DNA of 14,023 nucleotides from Clostridia bacterium (GCA_017552495.1 JAFZPW010000166.1:1-14023), one strand, 5' to 3'. Shown: positions 1 to 6,393, numbered from the stretch's first letter. The notes: generated from the letters alone by a model not told the origin. Numbers and translations: made by a program.

Positions 1-813
1 GTGGTGGGCATGGGAGACTATGTGATTTCCGATAAGGAAAATCATGCCAGCATTTATGACGGCATCAAACTGAGCTACGGCAAGATGCTGCGCTTCAAGC
101 ACGCCGACATGGAGGATCTGGAGCGGCAATTGCAGAAGGTGCCCGAAAGCGCGGGCAGCCTGATCGTGACCGACGGCGTGTTTTCCATGGGCGGCGACAT
201 CGCCAAACTGCCGGAGATCGTGGCGCTGGCGAAGAAATACGGCGCCCGCGTGATGGTGGACGACGCCCACGGTCTGGGCGTGATCGGAGAGGGAGGACGA
301 GGCACGGCCAGTTATTTTGGCCTGGAAAATGACGTGGACATCTATATGGGCACTTTCAGCAAGTCGCTGGCGTCGCTGGGCGGTTATATGGCGGCCTCGG
401 CCCGGGTGGTGGACTATGTGCGGCACAGCAGCAGACCGTTTATCTTTTCCGCGTCGATCCCCCCGGCAAATTGCGCCACGGCGCTGGCAGCGCTCAGAGA
501 ACTCAAGGAGCATCCCGAACTGCCGGAGAAGTTGGCGCACATCGCCGGCTATGCGAGAACCTGCTTGAAGGAAAAGGGCGTTTCCATCCGGGAGGCTGAA
601 ACGCCGATCATCCCCATCTATACCCATGATATTCTGAACACACTGGAGACAGCGCGAAAGATCTATGAGGGCGGCGTTTACGTTAATCCCGTTTTGCCGC
701 CGGCAACGCCGCCTTCGGACTGCCTGCTGCGCACCAGCTATATGGCTACACTGACCGAGGCGCTGGTGGACGAGGCCAGCGACATCATTGCGTCTGTGGT
801 GGGAGGAAAATAA
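1..813 (+). CDS. Alpha-oxoamine synthase family PLP enzyme (BioF/Kbl/SPT-like), 5'-truncated
   Basis: This is the C-terminal 270 residues of a fold-type I PLP enzyme of the alpha-oxoamine synthase family, which condenses an amino acid with an acyl-CoA or acyl-ACP with loss of CO2. The gene enters from the left edge; family members are usually about 390-400 aa, so some 120 residues are missing and the leading GTG is probably internal. Visible landmarks are VDDAHGLGVIG (residues 86-96 of the visible part), where the Asp contacts the PLP ring, and TFSKSLASLGGY, in which K121 is the expected Schiff-base lysine. RPFIFSASIPPA follows, typical of the family. The TFSKS form of the lysine motif resembles serine palmitoyltransferase-type members more than BioF (TLGKA), but I cannot fix the substrate. 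It ends 1 nt before a short-chain reductase gene, which suggests a condensation followed by a ketone reduction. Family assignment is firm; the exact reaction is inference. Confidence 0.85.
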   Translation: MVGMGDYVISDKENHASIYDGIKLSYGKMLRFKHADMEDLERQLQKVPESAGSLIVTDGVFSMGGDIAKLPEIVALAKKYGARVMVDDAHGLGVIGEGGRGTASYFGLENDVDIYMGTFSKSLASLGGYMAASARVVDYVRHSSRPFIFSASIPPANCATALAALRELKEHPELPEKLAHIAGYARTCLKEKGVSIREAETPIIPIYTHDILNTLETARKIYEGGVYVNPVLPPATPPSDCLLRTSYMATLTEALVDEASDIIASVVGGK

Positions 814-814
814 G

Positions 815-1609
815 ATGGAGAAGATCGCCGTCGTCACCGGAGGAACCTCGGGCATCGGACTGTGTACCGCAAAGGCGCTGGCTCGGCAGGGCTGCCGCGT
901 TTACACGCTGAGCCGTCGGGGGGGCGCGGATCTGCCCGGAATTATGAATCTCTGCGCCGACGTGACCGATGAAGAACAGATCGCCCGGGCCGCGGAGCGG
1001 ATTCTGGCGGAAAGCGGCCGGGTGGATATTGTGGTCAATAACGCAGGTTTCGGCATTTCGGGGGCGGTGGAGTTCACCGACACCGAGGAGGCCAAGCGGC
1101 AGTTTGATGTGAACTTTTTCGGTATGGTGCGGGTCAACCGGGTGTTTTTGCCTATTCTGCGGAAGCAGGGCGGCGGGCGCATTGTGAACATCAGTTCGGT
1201 GGCGGCTCCGATTCCCATCCCTTTTCAAACTTATTATTCGGCGGCAAAGGCGGCCATCGACAGTTATACCATGGCGCTGGCCAACGAGGTGCGGCCTTTT
1301 GGCATCACGGTGTGCGCCGTGCGGCCCGGAGATATTTGCACGGGCTTTACCGCCGCGCGGGCCAAAAGCGTGGCGGGCGACGATGTGTATCAGGGGCGGA
1401 TCGCCCGCTCGGTGGCGCGGATGGAAAAAGATGAGCAGGGGGGCATGGATCCGCAGAAGGCTGGAAACTATGTCTGCAAAATGGCGCTGAAGGCTCATCC
1501 CAAGCCGCTGACCGCCATTCGGCTGGACTATCAGTTTTGTTGCTTTTTGGCAAAGGTGCTGCCTTGCAGGCTGCTTAACCGGCTGATCGGGATGCTGTAT
1601 GCGGGATAA
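815..1609 (+). CDS. Short-chain dehydrogenase/reductase (SDR)
   Basis: This 264-aa classical SDR is an NAD(P)(H)-dependent oxidoreductase. The Rossmann glycine motif TGGTSGIG is at residues 8-15, NNAG at 75-78, the catalytic serine is in NISS (S127/S128), and the YxxxK catalytic pair is Y141/K145. The PG motif after the sixth strand is at 171-172. I chose the ATG at 815 because it places the glycine motif at the usual distance from the N-terminus and because GGGAGGAAAA, within the last codons of the upstream gene, gives a Shine-Dalgarno site. The longer in-frame extension would run into the upstream coding region. Length and motif spacing are normal. The hydrophobic C-terminal tail (LAKVLPCRLLNRLIGMLY) resembles SDRs acting on lipid-like ketones. 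The 1-nt gap to the alpha-oxoamine synthase-like gene suggests it reduces that enzyme's 3-keto product. Substrate and cofactor preference are not determined. Confidence 0.88.
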   Translation: MEKIAVVTGGTSGIGLCTAKALARQGCRVYTLSRRGGADLPGIMNLCADVTDEEQIARAAERILAESGRVDIVVNNAGFGISGAVEFTDTEEAKRQFDVNFFGMVRVNRVFLPILRKQGGGRIVNISSVAAPIPIPFQTYYSAAKAAIDSYTMALANEVRPFGITVCAVRPGDICTGFTAARAKSVAGDDVYQGRIARSVARMEKDEQGGMDPQKAGNYVCKMALKAHPKPLTAIRLDYQFCCFLAKVLPCRLLNRLIGMLYAG

Positions 1610-1671
1610 AGGGCTTTGGATCGCGGCAGCAGCGTTGGCGCGGCACGGCCTGAATTATACCTTTGCCCTGT

Positions 1672-1700
1672 ATGACAGCGGAGCACGGACACTATATTAT
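1672..1700 (+). promoter_or_regulatory. Candidate sigma-A promoter for the TM1266-like gene
   Basis: An ATGACA box (1672-1677) and a TATTAT box (1695-1700) are separated by 17 nt. Each is one mismatch from the sigma-A consensus. They lie in the roughly 120-nt gap between the SDR stop and the next gene, 30 nt before its preferred start. The placement is sensible, but the match is moderate and untested. Confidence 0.45.
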
Positions 1701-1729
1701 TTGGAAGTGGATACATGAGGAGGATCGTG

Positions 1730-2002
1730 ATGGAGAGCAGAGTTGCCGTGATCGGCATTGTGGTGGAGAATACGGATTCTGTGGCGGCGCTGAACGAGCT
1801 GCTGCATGAGTACGGGGAGTGGATCATCGGAAGGATGGGTATTCCGTATGCAAAGCGGGGCGTCAACGTAATCAGCGTGGCCATTGACGCGCCGCAGGAT
1901 GTGATCAGCGCTCTGTCGGGAAAGGTCGGAAGGCTGGAGGGCGTGAGCGCCAAAACGGCATATTCCAACGTTGTGCGGCAGGAAGAGGCGGAACGCGGTT
2001 GA
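1730..2002 (+). CDS. TM1266-family iron-only hydrogenase system putative regulator
   Basis: This 90-aa protein matches, from recollection of the family, the TM1266-type 'iron-only hydrogenase system regulator', a small ferredoxin-like/ACT-like domain protein related to the C-terminal domain of NikR. Recognisable features are the opening MESRVAVIGIVVEN, the central LNELLHEYGEWIIGRMGIPY, and GVNVISVAIDAP followed by DVISALSGKVGRLEGVSAKTAYS. There is no HTH, so any DNA binding would need a partner. I prefer the ATG at 1730, preceded by GAGGAGG with good spacing, over an ATG at 1715 that would overlap that Shine-Dalgarno site. The family often sits beside HydE/HydF/HydG maturases, but none is visible here, so it stands apart from its usual partners. 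Its biochemical role is not established. The stop codon overlaps the -35 box of the next gene's promoter. Confidence 0.8.
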   Translation: MESRVAVIGIVVENTDSVAALNELLHEYGEWIIGRMGIPYAKRGVNVISVAIDAPQDVISALSGKVGRLEGVSAKTAYSNVVRQEEAERG

Positions 2003-2027
2003 CAATAAGCGAAATCGGCGGTATAAT
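1999..2027 (+). promoter_or_regulatory. Consensus sigma-A promoter for the ECF S-component leader
   Basis: A perfect TTGACA (1999-2004) and a perfect TATAAT (2022-2027) are separated by exactly 17 nt. The -35 box overlaps the TGA stop of the preceding gene. Transcription should start near 2033-2035, leaving a leader of about 125 nt before the ATG at 2160. A full-consensus promoter paired with a downstream terminator in the leader is typical of genes controlled by attenuation rather than by initiation. Confidence 0.9.
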
Positions 2028-2033
2028 CAAATT

Positions 2034-2140
2034 GTCGGGAGCACAAGCGCCCGCACGGGGCAGAAGCCCGTCAGTTTGGCAAAAAGAAACGGATATGCAC
2101 AAGGTATCCTTTTCCCACAAGGGGGAAGGGTGCCTTTTTT
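2034..2140 (+). promoter_or_regulatory. Structured 5' leader with antiterminator/terminator switch (candidate riboswitch)
   Basis: The leader between the consensus promoter and the S-component gene contains several possible stems. CGGG (2036-2039) can pair with CCCG in the 2049-2053 region. ACGGG/CCCGT (about 2054-2071) forms a hairpin with a seven-base GCAGAAG loop. GGATA (2091-2095) pairs with TATCC (2105-2109). The last stem uses the same TATCC that forms the left arm of the terminator at 2101-2136, so the two structures are mutually exclusive. The hexamer GCACAA occurs twice (2041-2046 and 2097-2102), and TTGTGC, just after the terminator (2139-2144), can pair with either copy. I tried to match it by eye to THF, TPP, preQ1, ZTP, fluoride, guanidine and SAM riboswitch consensuses and found no convincing fit, so the class is unassigned. 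Confidence 0.6.
2101..2140 (+). terminator. Intrinsic terminator in the leader of the ECF S-component gene
   Basis: The arms 2101-2116 and 2121-2136 form a 16-bp stem with a few G-U wobbles and an ACAA loop (2117-2120). A T-run extends through 2140. It lies about 20 nt upstream of the start codon and downstream of the gene's own promoter, so it acts inside the transcript and would stop expression unless the alternative 2091-2109 hairpin forms. Confidence 0.88.
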
Positions 2141-2159
2141 GTGCGGAAAGGAAAAGAAG

Positions 2160-2684
2160 ATGAACCATTCGGTGAAAAAACTGGTTTACGCGGCGGTGTG
2201 CCTGGCGCTGTGTCTGGTGCTGCCTTTTTTGACGGGACAGATTCCCCAGATCGGAAGCATGCTGCTGCCCATGCATCTGCCTGTTTTGCTGTGCGGTTTC
2301 CTCTGCGGATGGAAATGGGGCGCGGCCGTGGGCTTTACGGCGCCGCTTTTGCGGCATTTGCTGTTTCATATGCCCCCCATGCCCGGCGCGATCTCCATGG
2401 CTTTTGAGTTGGCGGCCTACGGACTGATCGTGGCGGTTTTGTACCGAAAACTGGGGAAAAAACTGCCGGCGATCTATCTCAGCCTGATCGGCGCCATGAT
2501 CGGCGGGCGCATTGTCTGGGGTATGGCGCAGACCGTCATTCTGGGAATCAACGGAAAGGGCTTTCCTATGGCGGCCTTTTGGGCGGGCGCTGTGGCAAAC
2601 GCCGTTCCGGGGATCGTTTTGCAGCTTGTTTTGGTGCCGCTGCTGGTGGTGGCGCTGCAGAAAGCCAAGCTGACCTGCGACTGA
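2160..2684 (+). CDS. ECF transporter S component (substrate-binding membrane subunit)
   Basis: This 174-aa integral membrane protein has about six hydrophobic segments, around residues 7-27, 32-52, 54-68, 76-96, 102-125 and 137-168. It resembles the ECF-transporter substrate-specific component family (PF12822-like). The stretch MLLPMHLPVLLCGFLCGWKWG, followed by GFTAPLLR, is characteristic of one clostridial S-component group. S components bind a vitamin or cofactor precursor and use a shared EcfA/A'/T energising module, which is not encoded here; this suggests a group II (shared-module) system. I chose the ATG at 2160, preceded by AAAGGA (2147-2152). The longer open frame would run through the terminator and leader. 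The upstream attenuator implies control by a small molecule, probably the transported vitamin or a derivative. The substrate is unassigned; folate, pantothenate, thiamine precursors and others are all possible. Confidence 0.82.
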   Translation: MNHSVKKLVYAAVCLALCLVLPFLTGQIPQIGSMLLPMHLPVLLCGFLCGWKWGAAVGFTAPLLRHLLFHMPPMPGAISMAFELAAYGLIVAVLYRKLGKKLPAIYLSLIGAMIGGRIVWGMAQTVILGINGKGFPMAAFWAGAVANAVPGIVLQLVLVPLLVVALQKAKLTCD

Positions 2685-2713
2685 AATCGGAGAAATCCAA
2701 ACGGAAGAACAGG

Positions 2714-2744
2714 GGAACTCTGTCAAGAGGCAGAGTTCCTTTTT
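2714..2744 (+). terminator. Intrinsic terminator after the ECF S-component gene
   Basis: GGAACTCTG (2714-2722) and CAGAGTTCC (2731-2739) form a perfect 9-bp stem with an 8-nt loop, followed by TTTTT (2740-2744). It separates the transporter transcript from the phage-derived block. Confidence 0.9.
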
Positions 2745-2803
2745 CTTTTCCGGAAACAGGGGGTAGGATGAGGGCAACACTTTTTGAAGGAGGATTTGAC
2801 CCT

Positions 2804-3748
2804 ATGGCAATCGATCACGCAAAAATCTATCAGCAGTACATTGACGAGGAGCTGGCCGCAGCTTCCGGCACCGAATGGATGGCCGCAGACAACGGCAACA
2901 TCCGCTGGTGCGGCGGCGGCGACGTGGAGGTGGCGACTCTGAGCACCACCGGTCTGGGCAATTACGACAACACCAAGACCGACGGCAGCGCTTATCCCGC
3001 CGGGGCCGTGACCAGTGTTTGGACCCCTTATACGCTGGCCATGGACCGCGGCGTGAAGTTCGCGCTGGATCACACCGCCCCCGAGGACGTGGGCTTTGCC
3101 GCCGGCGCCGAAAACGTGGTGCGCGAGTTTGCCCGCGTACAGCTTGCGAGGGAGCAGGACACCTATCGCATCAACAAGCTCTATGCGCTGGCCAACGCCG
3201 ACAACGCGCACAAGGCTACGCACATCCAGACCATGAATCCCCAGAACGACAACGTGGTGGAAAAACTGTGCGGCCTGATGCAGACCCTGGAGAACGACAG
3301 CGAGCGTTCCGGCGGCTTTGTGGCCATGGTGGCCGCCAATCTTAAGACCGCCTTTTTGCAGGCGGCTGCCGACGACTACAACAGCATCACCTTTGAACAG
3401 AAGGTAGACATCAACGGCGTGACTTATGAGCATGTGATGATGCTCAATGATCTGCCTTGTATCTTTGTGCCCTCCGGCAGAATGCACACCGCTATCGCCG
3501 TGCAGACCGGCCGCGGCCAGCAGGCCGCCGGCGGTATTCTGGAAGGCTCTGGCTCCAAGGATATTTATGCTGTCGTCGTGGCCTGCGACGCCCCCATGGC
3601 CATCGCGAAAATCGACAGTCTCAAGCAGTTCGGCCCCGAGGAAAACCAGCTTTTTGACGGCACCGCCATTCAGGCACGCTATTTCTATGATCTGCTGGTG
3701 CCCGCCGACAAGGTCGTAACCATTGGCGCTCTGGTGGAGGGCGAATAA
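2804..3748 (+). CDS. Phage major capsid protein (HK97-fold, XkdG position)
   Basis: This 314-aa protein resembles major capsid proteins of clostridial contractile-tailed phages. Supporting features are the N-terminal helix MAIDHAKIYQQYIDEEL, the central WTPYTLAMDRGVKFALD (the 'T..DRG..F.ID' pattern of this MCP group), the long helix ending in REQDTYRINKLYALA, and the C-terminal VVACDAPMAIAKIDSLKQF. In the HK97 fold these would correspond to the N-arm, E-loop region, spine helix and P/A domains. No N-terminal scaffold (delta) domain is evident. I chose the ATG at 2804 because GAAGGAGG (2786-2793) lies 10 nt upstream. The gene opens the structural block and overlaps the connector gene by 1 nt (TAATG). 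No portal, protease, scaffold or terminase precedes it, which is unusual because an MCP alone cannot package DNA. It is full length and looks intact. The capsid role is by family resemblance. Confidence 0.85.
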   Translation: MAIDHAKIYQQYIDEELAAASGTEWMAADNGNIRWCGGGDVEVATLSTTGLGNYDNTKTDGSAYPAGAVTSVWTPYTLAMDRGVKFALDHTAPEDVGFAAGAENVVREFARVQLAREQDTYRINKLYALANADNAHKATHIQTMNPQNDNVVEKLCGLMQTLENDSERSGGFVAMVAANLKTAFLQAAADDYNSITFEQKVDINGVTYEHVMMLNDLPCIFVPSGRMHTAIAVQTGRGQQAAGGILEGSGSKDIYAVVVACDAPMAIAKIDSLKQFGPEENQLFDGTAIQARYFYDLLVPADKVVTIGALVEGE

Positions 3749-4089
3749 TGAATATCCGCTTTGCTGAGGATGGCAGGCAGCGCGTTTTGGAGCAGGCGGC
3801 GGCGCTGGCCGGTCTGGAAGAACTGCCTCAGGAGGCGGAAGCGCTGCTGGAGGCGGTGGCCTGCGGCGCGGCGGCAATCTGCAACCGGCGCGACCTGCCC
3901 CGGGAAATGGAATGGCCGCTGGCGGTTTTGCTGTCGCGGGCGCTGCGTGACGGGGCGGAGCGTCCCGTCACGGCGGTAAAGCGAGGCGACACGCAAATCA
4001 CTTACGGCCCGGAGGATCTTTCCGCCAAAGTGCTGCTTGGTCCCTTTATCCGGCTGGGGACACCGAAAGGCGGGTGCCGCTGTGAATGA
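3748..4089 (+). CDS. Head-tail connector protein (gp6-like, XkdH position)
   Basis: This 113-aa protein is rich in alpha-helix: residues 8-45 contain LEQAAALAGLEEL and EALLEAVACGAAAICNRRDLP. It ends with a beta-rich segment containing VKRGDTQITYG, reminiscent of the 'xxGDTSIsf' strand in gp6/gp15-type connectors. In phages these form a dodecameric ring below the portal. It starts at an ATG overlapping the capsid stop by 1 nt, and GTGGAGGGCG upstream can serve as a Shine-Dalgarno site. Its position directly after the capsid gene is the normal one. The oddity is that its usual docking partner, the portal, is missing from the block. Assignment rests on position, size and fold-type composition more than on strong motifs. 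Confidence 0.7.
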   Translation: MNIRFAEDGRQRVLEQAAALAGLEELPQEAEALLEAVACGAAAICNRRDLPREMEWPLAVLLSRALRDGAERPVTAVKRGDTQITYGPEDLSAKVLLGPFIRLGTPKGGCRCE

Positions 4090-4432
4090 AGAAAGAGCCC
4101 TTTTGGCCACGATGACTGACCGGGCGACCGTGTTTCGCGGGATCCGGTCGGGCGCGGGATATGACACGGAGCAGGTCTATACCGACCTGCCCTGCGCCCT
4201 TTCGAGAAATTATCAGGGCGGACGGCCCAGACTGACGGGAGAAATGGAGGGCGTTGCGGAGAGCGGTTTTTTTCTGATGCTCTATCTCCCCAAAGGGACG
4301 GTGATTCTGGCGGGCGACCGGGCGGAGGTGCTGCGGGAGGGCGTGAAATACGCCGGGATTTGCAGCGCGGCCATGCAGTATCCCACCTATGCCGTCGCGT
4401 CTATGGAAGTGCAGGAGGTGACGCCGCTGTGA
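4082..4432 (+). CDS. Head closure / head-tail joining protein (XkdI position)
   Basis: This 116-aa, mainly beta protein carries DRATVFRGIRSGAGYDTEQVYTDLPC near its N-terminus. This is the 'tVyr....gy...vy.nvpCrls' opening seen in small head-closure proteins of clostridial myophages. Its later LPKGTVILAGDRAEVLREG fits the 'i..GD.i.v' strand of the same group. These proteins cap the connector and join it to the tail. I chose the GTG at 4082, overlapping the connector gene by 8 nt. An ATG at 4112 is an alternative start that would drop the first ten residues; neither has a strong Shine-Dalgarno site. It is followed by a GTGA overlap with the next gene. Family assignment is moderately supported. 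Confidence 0.65.
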   Translation: MNEERALLATMTDRATVFRGIRSGAGYDTEQVYTDLPCALSRNYQGGRPRLTGEMEGVAESGFFLMLYLPKGTVILAGDRAEVLREGVKYAGICSAAMQYPTYAVASMEVQEVTPL

Positions 4433-4878
4433 TCGGACTTTCGGAACTGGCGGCCGGACTGGCCGGATACTTGACGGCGGAGACCGGGGTCGCGGCCTTT
4501 GCGGGGCGGGTGGAAAATCCCGTGTATCCCTGCTGTTTGGTGGAGGCGGCGGGAAAGACCCGCGCCGGGACGCGGCAACTGGAACGGAGCGTGACGGTGA
4601 CGCTGGTGTGCTACGGTTCCCGCCGGAGAGAGCGGGAGGAAGGGCTGCAGCTTCTGGATCGGATGGAGGCGGCCGTGGCCGGCGGGTTTACCGTTGGCGG
4701 ACGGCGATTTTGTCCGAAGGAGATCGAAAGCTGCATCAATGGAAAGGAACTGCCGCAGATCCGGTTCACGCTGGAATTTTACGACGTGCCCTATGGCAGA
4801 ACGGAGGCGCGGCCCGAAAACGACACGGAAGTCATGGGGTCGCTGGCGCTGCGATGGGACACGGAGAAGGAGGAATGA
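4429..4878 (+). CDS. Tail terminator / tail completion protein (DUF6838-like, XkdJ position)
   Basis: This 149-aa protein starts with GTG at 4429, overlapping the previous stop by 4 nt and preceded by AGGAGG (4413-4418). The sequence runs VENPVYPCCLVEAAGKT, then RSVTVTLVCYGSRRREREEGLQLLDRMEAA, then ESCINGKELPQIRFTLEFYDVPYGR. This beta-alpha-beta pattern with a C-terminal 'r.tl.fyd...' strand matches small tail-terminator proteins of clostridial contractile phages (DUF6838 type). Such proteins form a hexameric ring that stops tube polymerisation and joins tail to neck. It sits directly ahead of the sheath gene, 3 nt away, as expected. Its retention matters because the block lacks a tape measure, so this ring would be the only visible protein able to end tube growth. 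Confidence 0.7.
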   Translation: MIGLSELAAGLAGYLTAETGVAAFAGRVENPVYPCCLVEAAGKTRAGTRQLERSVTVTLVCYGSRRREREEGLQLLDRMEAAVAGGFTVGGRRFCPKEIESCINGKELPQIRFTLEFYDVPYGRTEARPENDTEVMGSLALRWDTEKEE

Positions 4879-4881
4879 GAG

Positions 4882-5931
4882 ATGGGCTTGCCCCAGATCA
4901 TGATTAATTTTAAAACGGCGGGCAGAACGGCCGTCCGCCGGAGTGCCAGGGGACAAGCGGTGCTGCTTCTGGAGGGTGAAGAAAGCGGAAGCGTGTGCTT
5001 TTTGCTGCCGGAACAGGTGGAGCAGGCCGGGCTGGATCGGCGAGCCGAAACGCTGGTGAAGCTCTGCTTTTTGGGAAACCCGGCCAGAGTTTGGCTGGGC
5101 ACTTACCCCGCAGGAGGGGAGCAGGCCGCGCTGGAGGCATGGGAAAAGAACGCGGAGGGCGGATGGCTGTGCGCGCCTGATATGCAGGCAGAGGCAGTGA
5201 GCGCTTTTGTCCGTGCGGGACGGGCGGCGGGTAAGCCGCTGCGAGCCGTGGTATCTACCATGGGAACGCCTGACTGCGCCGGCGTGGTCAATTTGACCAC
5301 TCAGGGGATCCGAGTTTTGCTGGATAACGAGGCGGAGGACATCGCTACGGCGGATTACTGCGCCAGGGTGGCGGGTCTTTTGGCGGGACTCTCGCTGCGG
5401 CAGAGCGCCACCTATCATGCGCTTCCCGAAGTGACGGAGTTTCTTCCCAGCGCCGATCCGGCGGGGGATATCGACAACGGACGGCTGATTTTGGATCGCG
5501 GCAGCGACGGAGCGCGTCTGGCAAGGGCGGTGACCAGCCTTGTAACGACGGCGGACAGCGGCGAGGCGGCGCTGAAGAAAATCAAGATCGCCGAGGGGAT
5601 CGACCTGATCCGCGCCGATATCCGCAGCATCTTTGAAAGCGAATATGTGGGAAAGGTGCTCAACGATTATGATTCCAAGCTGCTTTTGGTGACGGCGATC
5701 AACGGTTATTTTGCCGGACTGACAGGCAGCGTGCTGGACACGGGGCGGAAGAATCAGGCCTATGTGGATTATGCAGCCCAGAAGGCGTGGCTGGAGAGCC
5801 GAAACGTGGATACCCAGCGGATGACCGAAACCGAGATCCTTTCGGCTAACACCGGAAGCCAGGTCTTTTTGAAGGCCAGCGTGCGGTTTGCCGACGCCAT
5901 GGAGGATCTGGTGTTTGACATCACCATGTAA
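4882..5931 (+). CDS. Contractile tail sheath protein (XkdK-like)
   Basis: This 349-aa protein matches the short phage tail-sheath family. The N-terminal GLPQIMINFKTAG is the usual opening of clostridial/PBSX sheaths. The C-terminal third (about residues 235-349) contains the conserved helical and beta parts: KVLNDYDSKLLLVTAINGYF, RKNQAYVDYAAQKAWLESR and VFLKASVRFADAMEDLVFDITM. The sheath polymerises around the tube and contracts to drive the tube through a target envelope. Length is near that of diffocin-type sheaths (about 350 aa) and well below B. subtilis XkdK (about 466 aa), so no full-size variable insertion domain is present. AAGGAGG (4868-4873) lies 8 nt upstream of the ATG. No frameshift or missing segment is visible. 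This gene fixes the block as myovirus-like. Confidence 0.92.
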   Translation: MGLPQIMINFKTAGRTAVRRSARGQAVLLLEGEESGSVCFLLPEQVEQAGLDRRAETLVKLCFLGNPARVWLGTYPAGGEQAALEAWEKNAEGGWLCAPDMQAEAVSAFVRAGRAAGKPLRAVVSTMGTPDCAGVVNLTTQGIRVLLDNEAEDIATADYCARVAGLLAGLSLRQSATYHALPEVTEFLPSADPAGDIDNGRLILDRGSDGARLARAVTSLVTTADSGEAALKKIKIAEGIDLIRADIRSIFESEYVGKVLNDYDSKLLLVTAINGYFAGLTGSVLDTGRKNQAYVDYAAQKAWLESRNVDTQRMTETEILSANTGSQVFLKASVRFADAMEDLVFDITM

Positions 5932-5943
5932 AGGAGGGAAAGT

Positions 5944-6393
5944 ATGGCGGGACTTTATGCAAATCGAGTGCTTTCCGGATCGTTTGCGGAAATCTGGATC
6001 GACGGAAATCGCATCGCGGAAGCCAGCGGAATCCAGATGACCGTAAAGCTGCAGCGCAGCGATGTGCAGATCGGGATGGATATGGATTCCAAGATCACCG
6101 GCTGGAAGGGCGAGGGCCAGCTTAGGCTGCGGCAGGTGTTCAGCCGATTTTTTGACATCGTGGAGGGCGCCCGGGAGGGACGCGATATCCGCGTGACCAT
6201 CACTACTGCGCTGAAGGATCCGGACAGTATGAACGGCGAGGAGGAACGGTACAGCGTGGACAATGTGGCGCTGGACAGCCTGCCGCTGGTGAATTATGCC
6301 ACCGGAAAGGTAAACGAGCAGGTGGTGCCCTTCCGGTTTTTGCCCAGTGAGCTCAAGCAGCTTTCGGCCATCAACCTGACGGAGGTGGCCTGA
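5944..6393 (+). CDS. Tail tube protein (XkdM-like)
   Basis: This 149-aa tail-tube protein directly follows the sheath, with AAGGAGG (5931-5937) just after the sheath stop. Typical features are SGSFAEIWIDGNRIAEASGIQMTV near the N-terminus, 'SDVQIGMDMDSKITGWKGEGQLRLRQVFSRF' in the middle, and a C-terminal 'VPFRFLPSEL' strand. The pattern 'G.i....DSKi.G.KGeG' is conserved in XkdM-family tubes. It forms stacked hexameric rings inside the sheath. Length is normal for the family (about 140-150 aa). It overlaps the chaperone gene by 1 nt (TGATG). Tube and sheath in tandem are the minimal core of a contractile injector. Confidence 0.92.
   Translation: MAGLYANRVLSGSFAEIWIDGNRIAEASGIQMTVKLQRSDVQIGMDMDSKITGWKGEGQLRLRQVFSRFFDIVEGAREGRDIRVTITTALKDPDSMNGEEERYSVDNVALDSLPLVNYATGKVNEQVVPFRFLPSELKQLSAINLTEVA

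Noticed and set aside
901..1498. Long open frames on the minus strand opposite the SDR gene, and similar ones opposite most other genes
   Set aside because: They are antisense shadows of high-G+C coding sequence. They lack Shine-Dalgarno sites and recognisable families, and the + strand genes carry clear motifs.
2723..3877. A 384-codon minus-strand open frame covering the capsid gene
   Set aside because: It is low-complexity His/Gly/Ala-rich shadow sequence opposite a recognisable capsid protein with a strong ribosome binding site.
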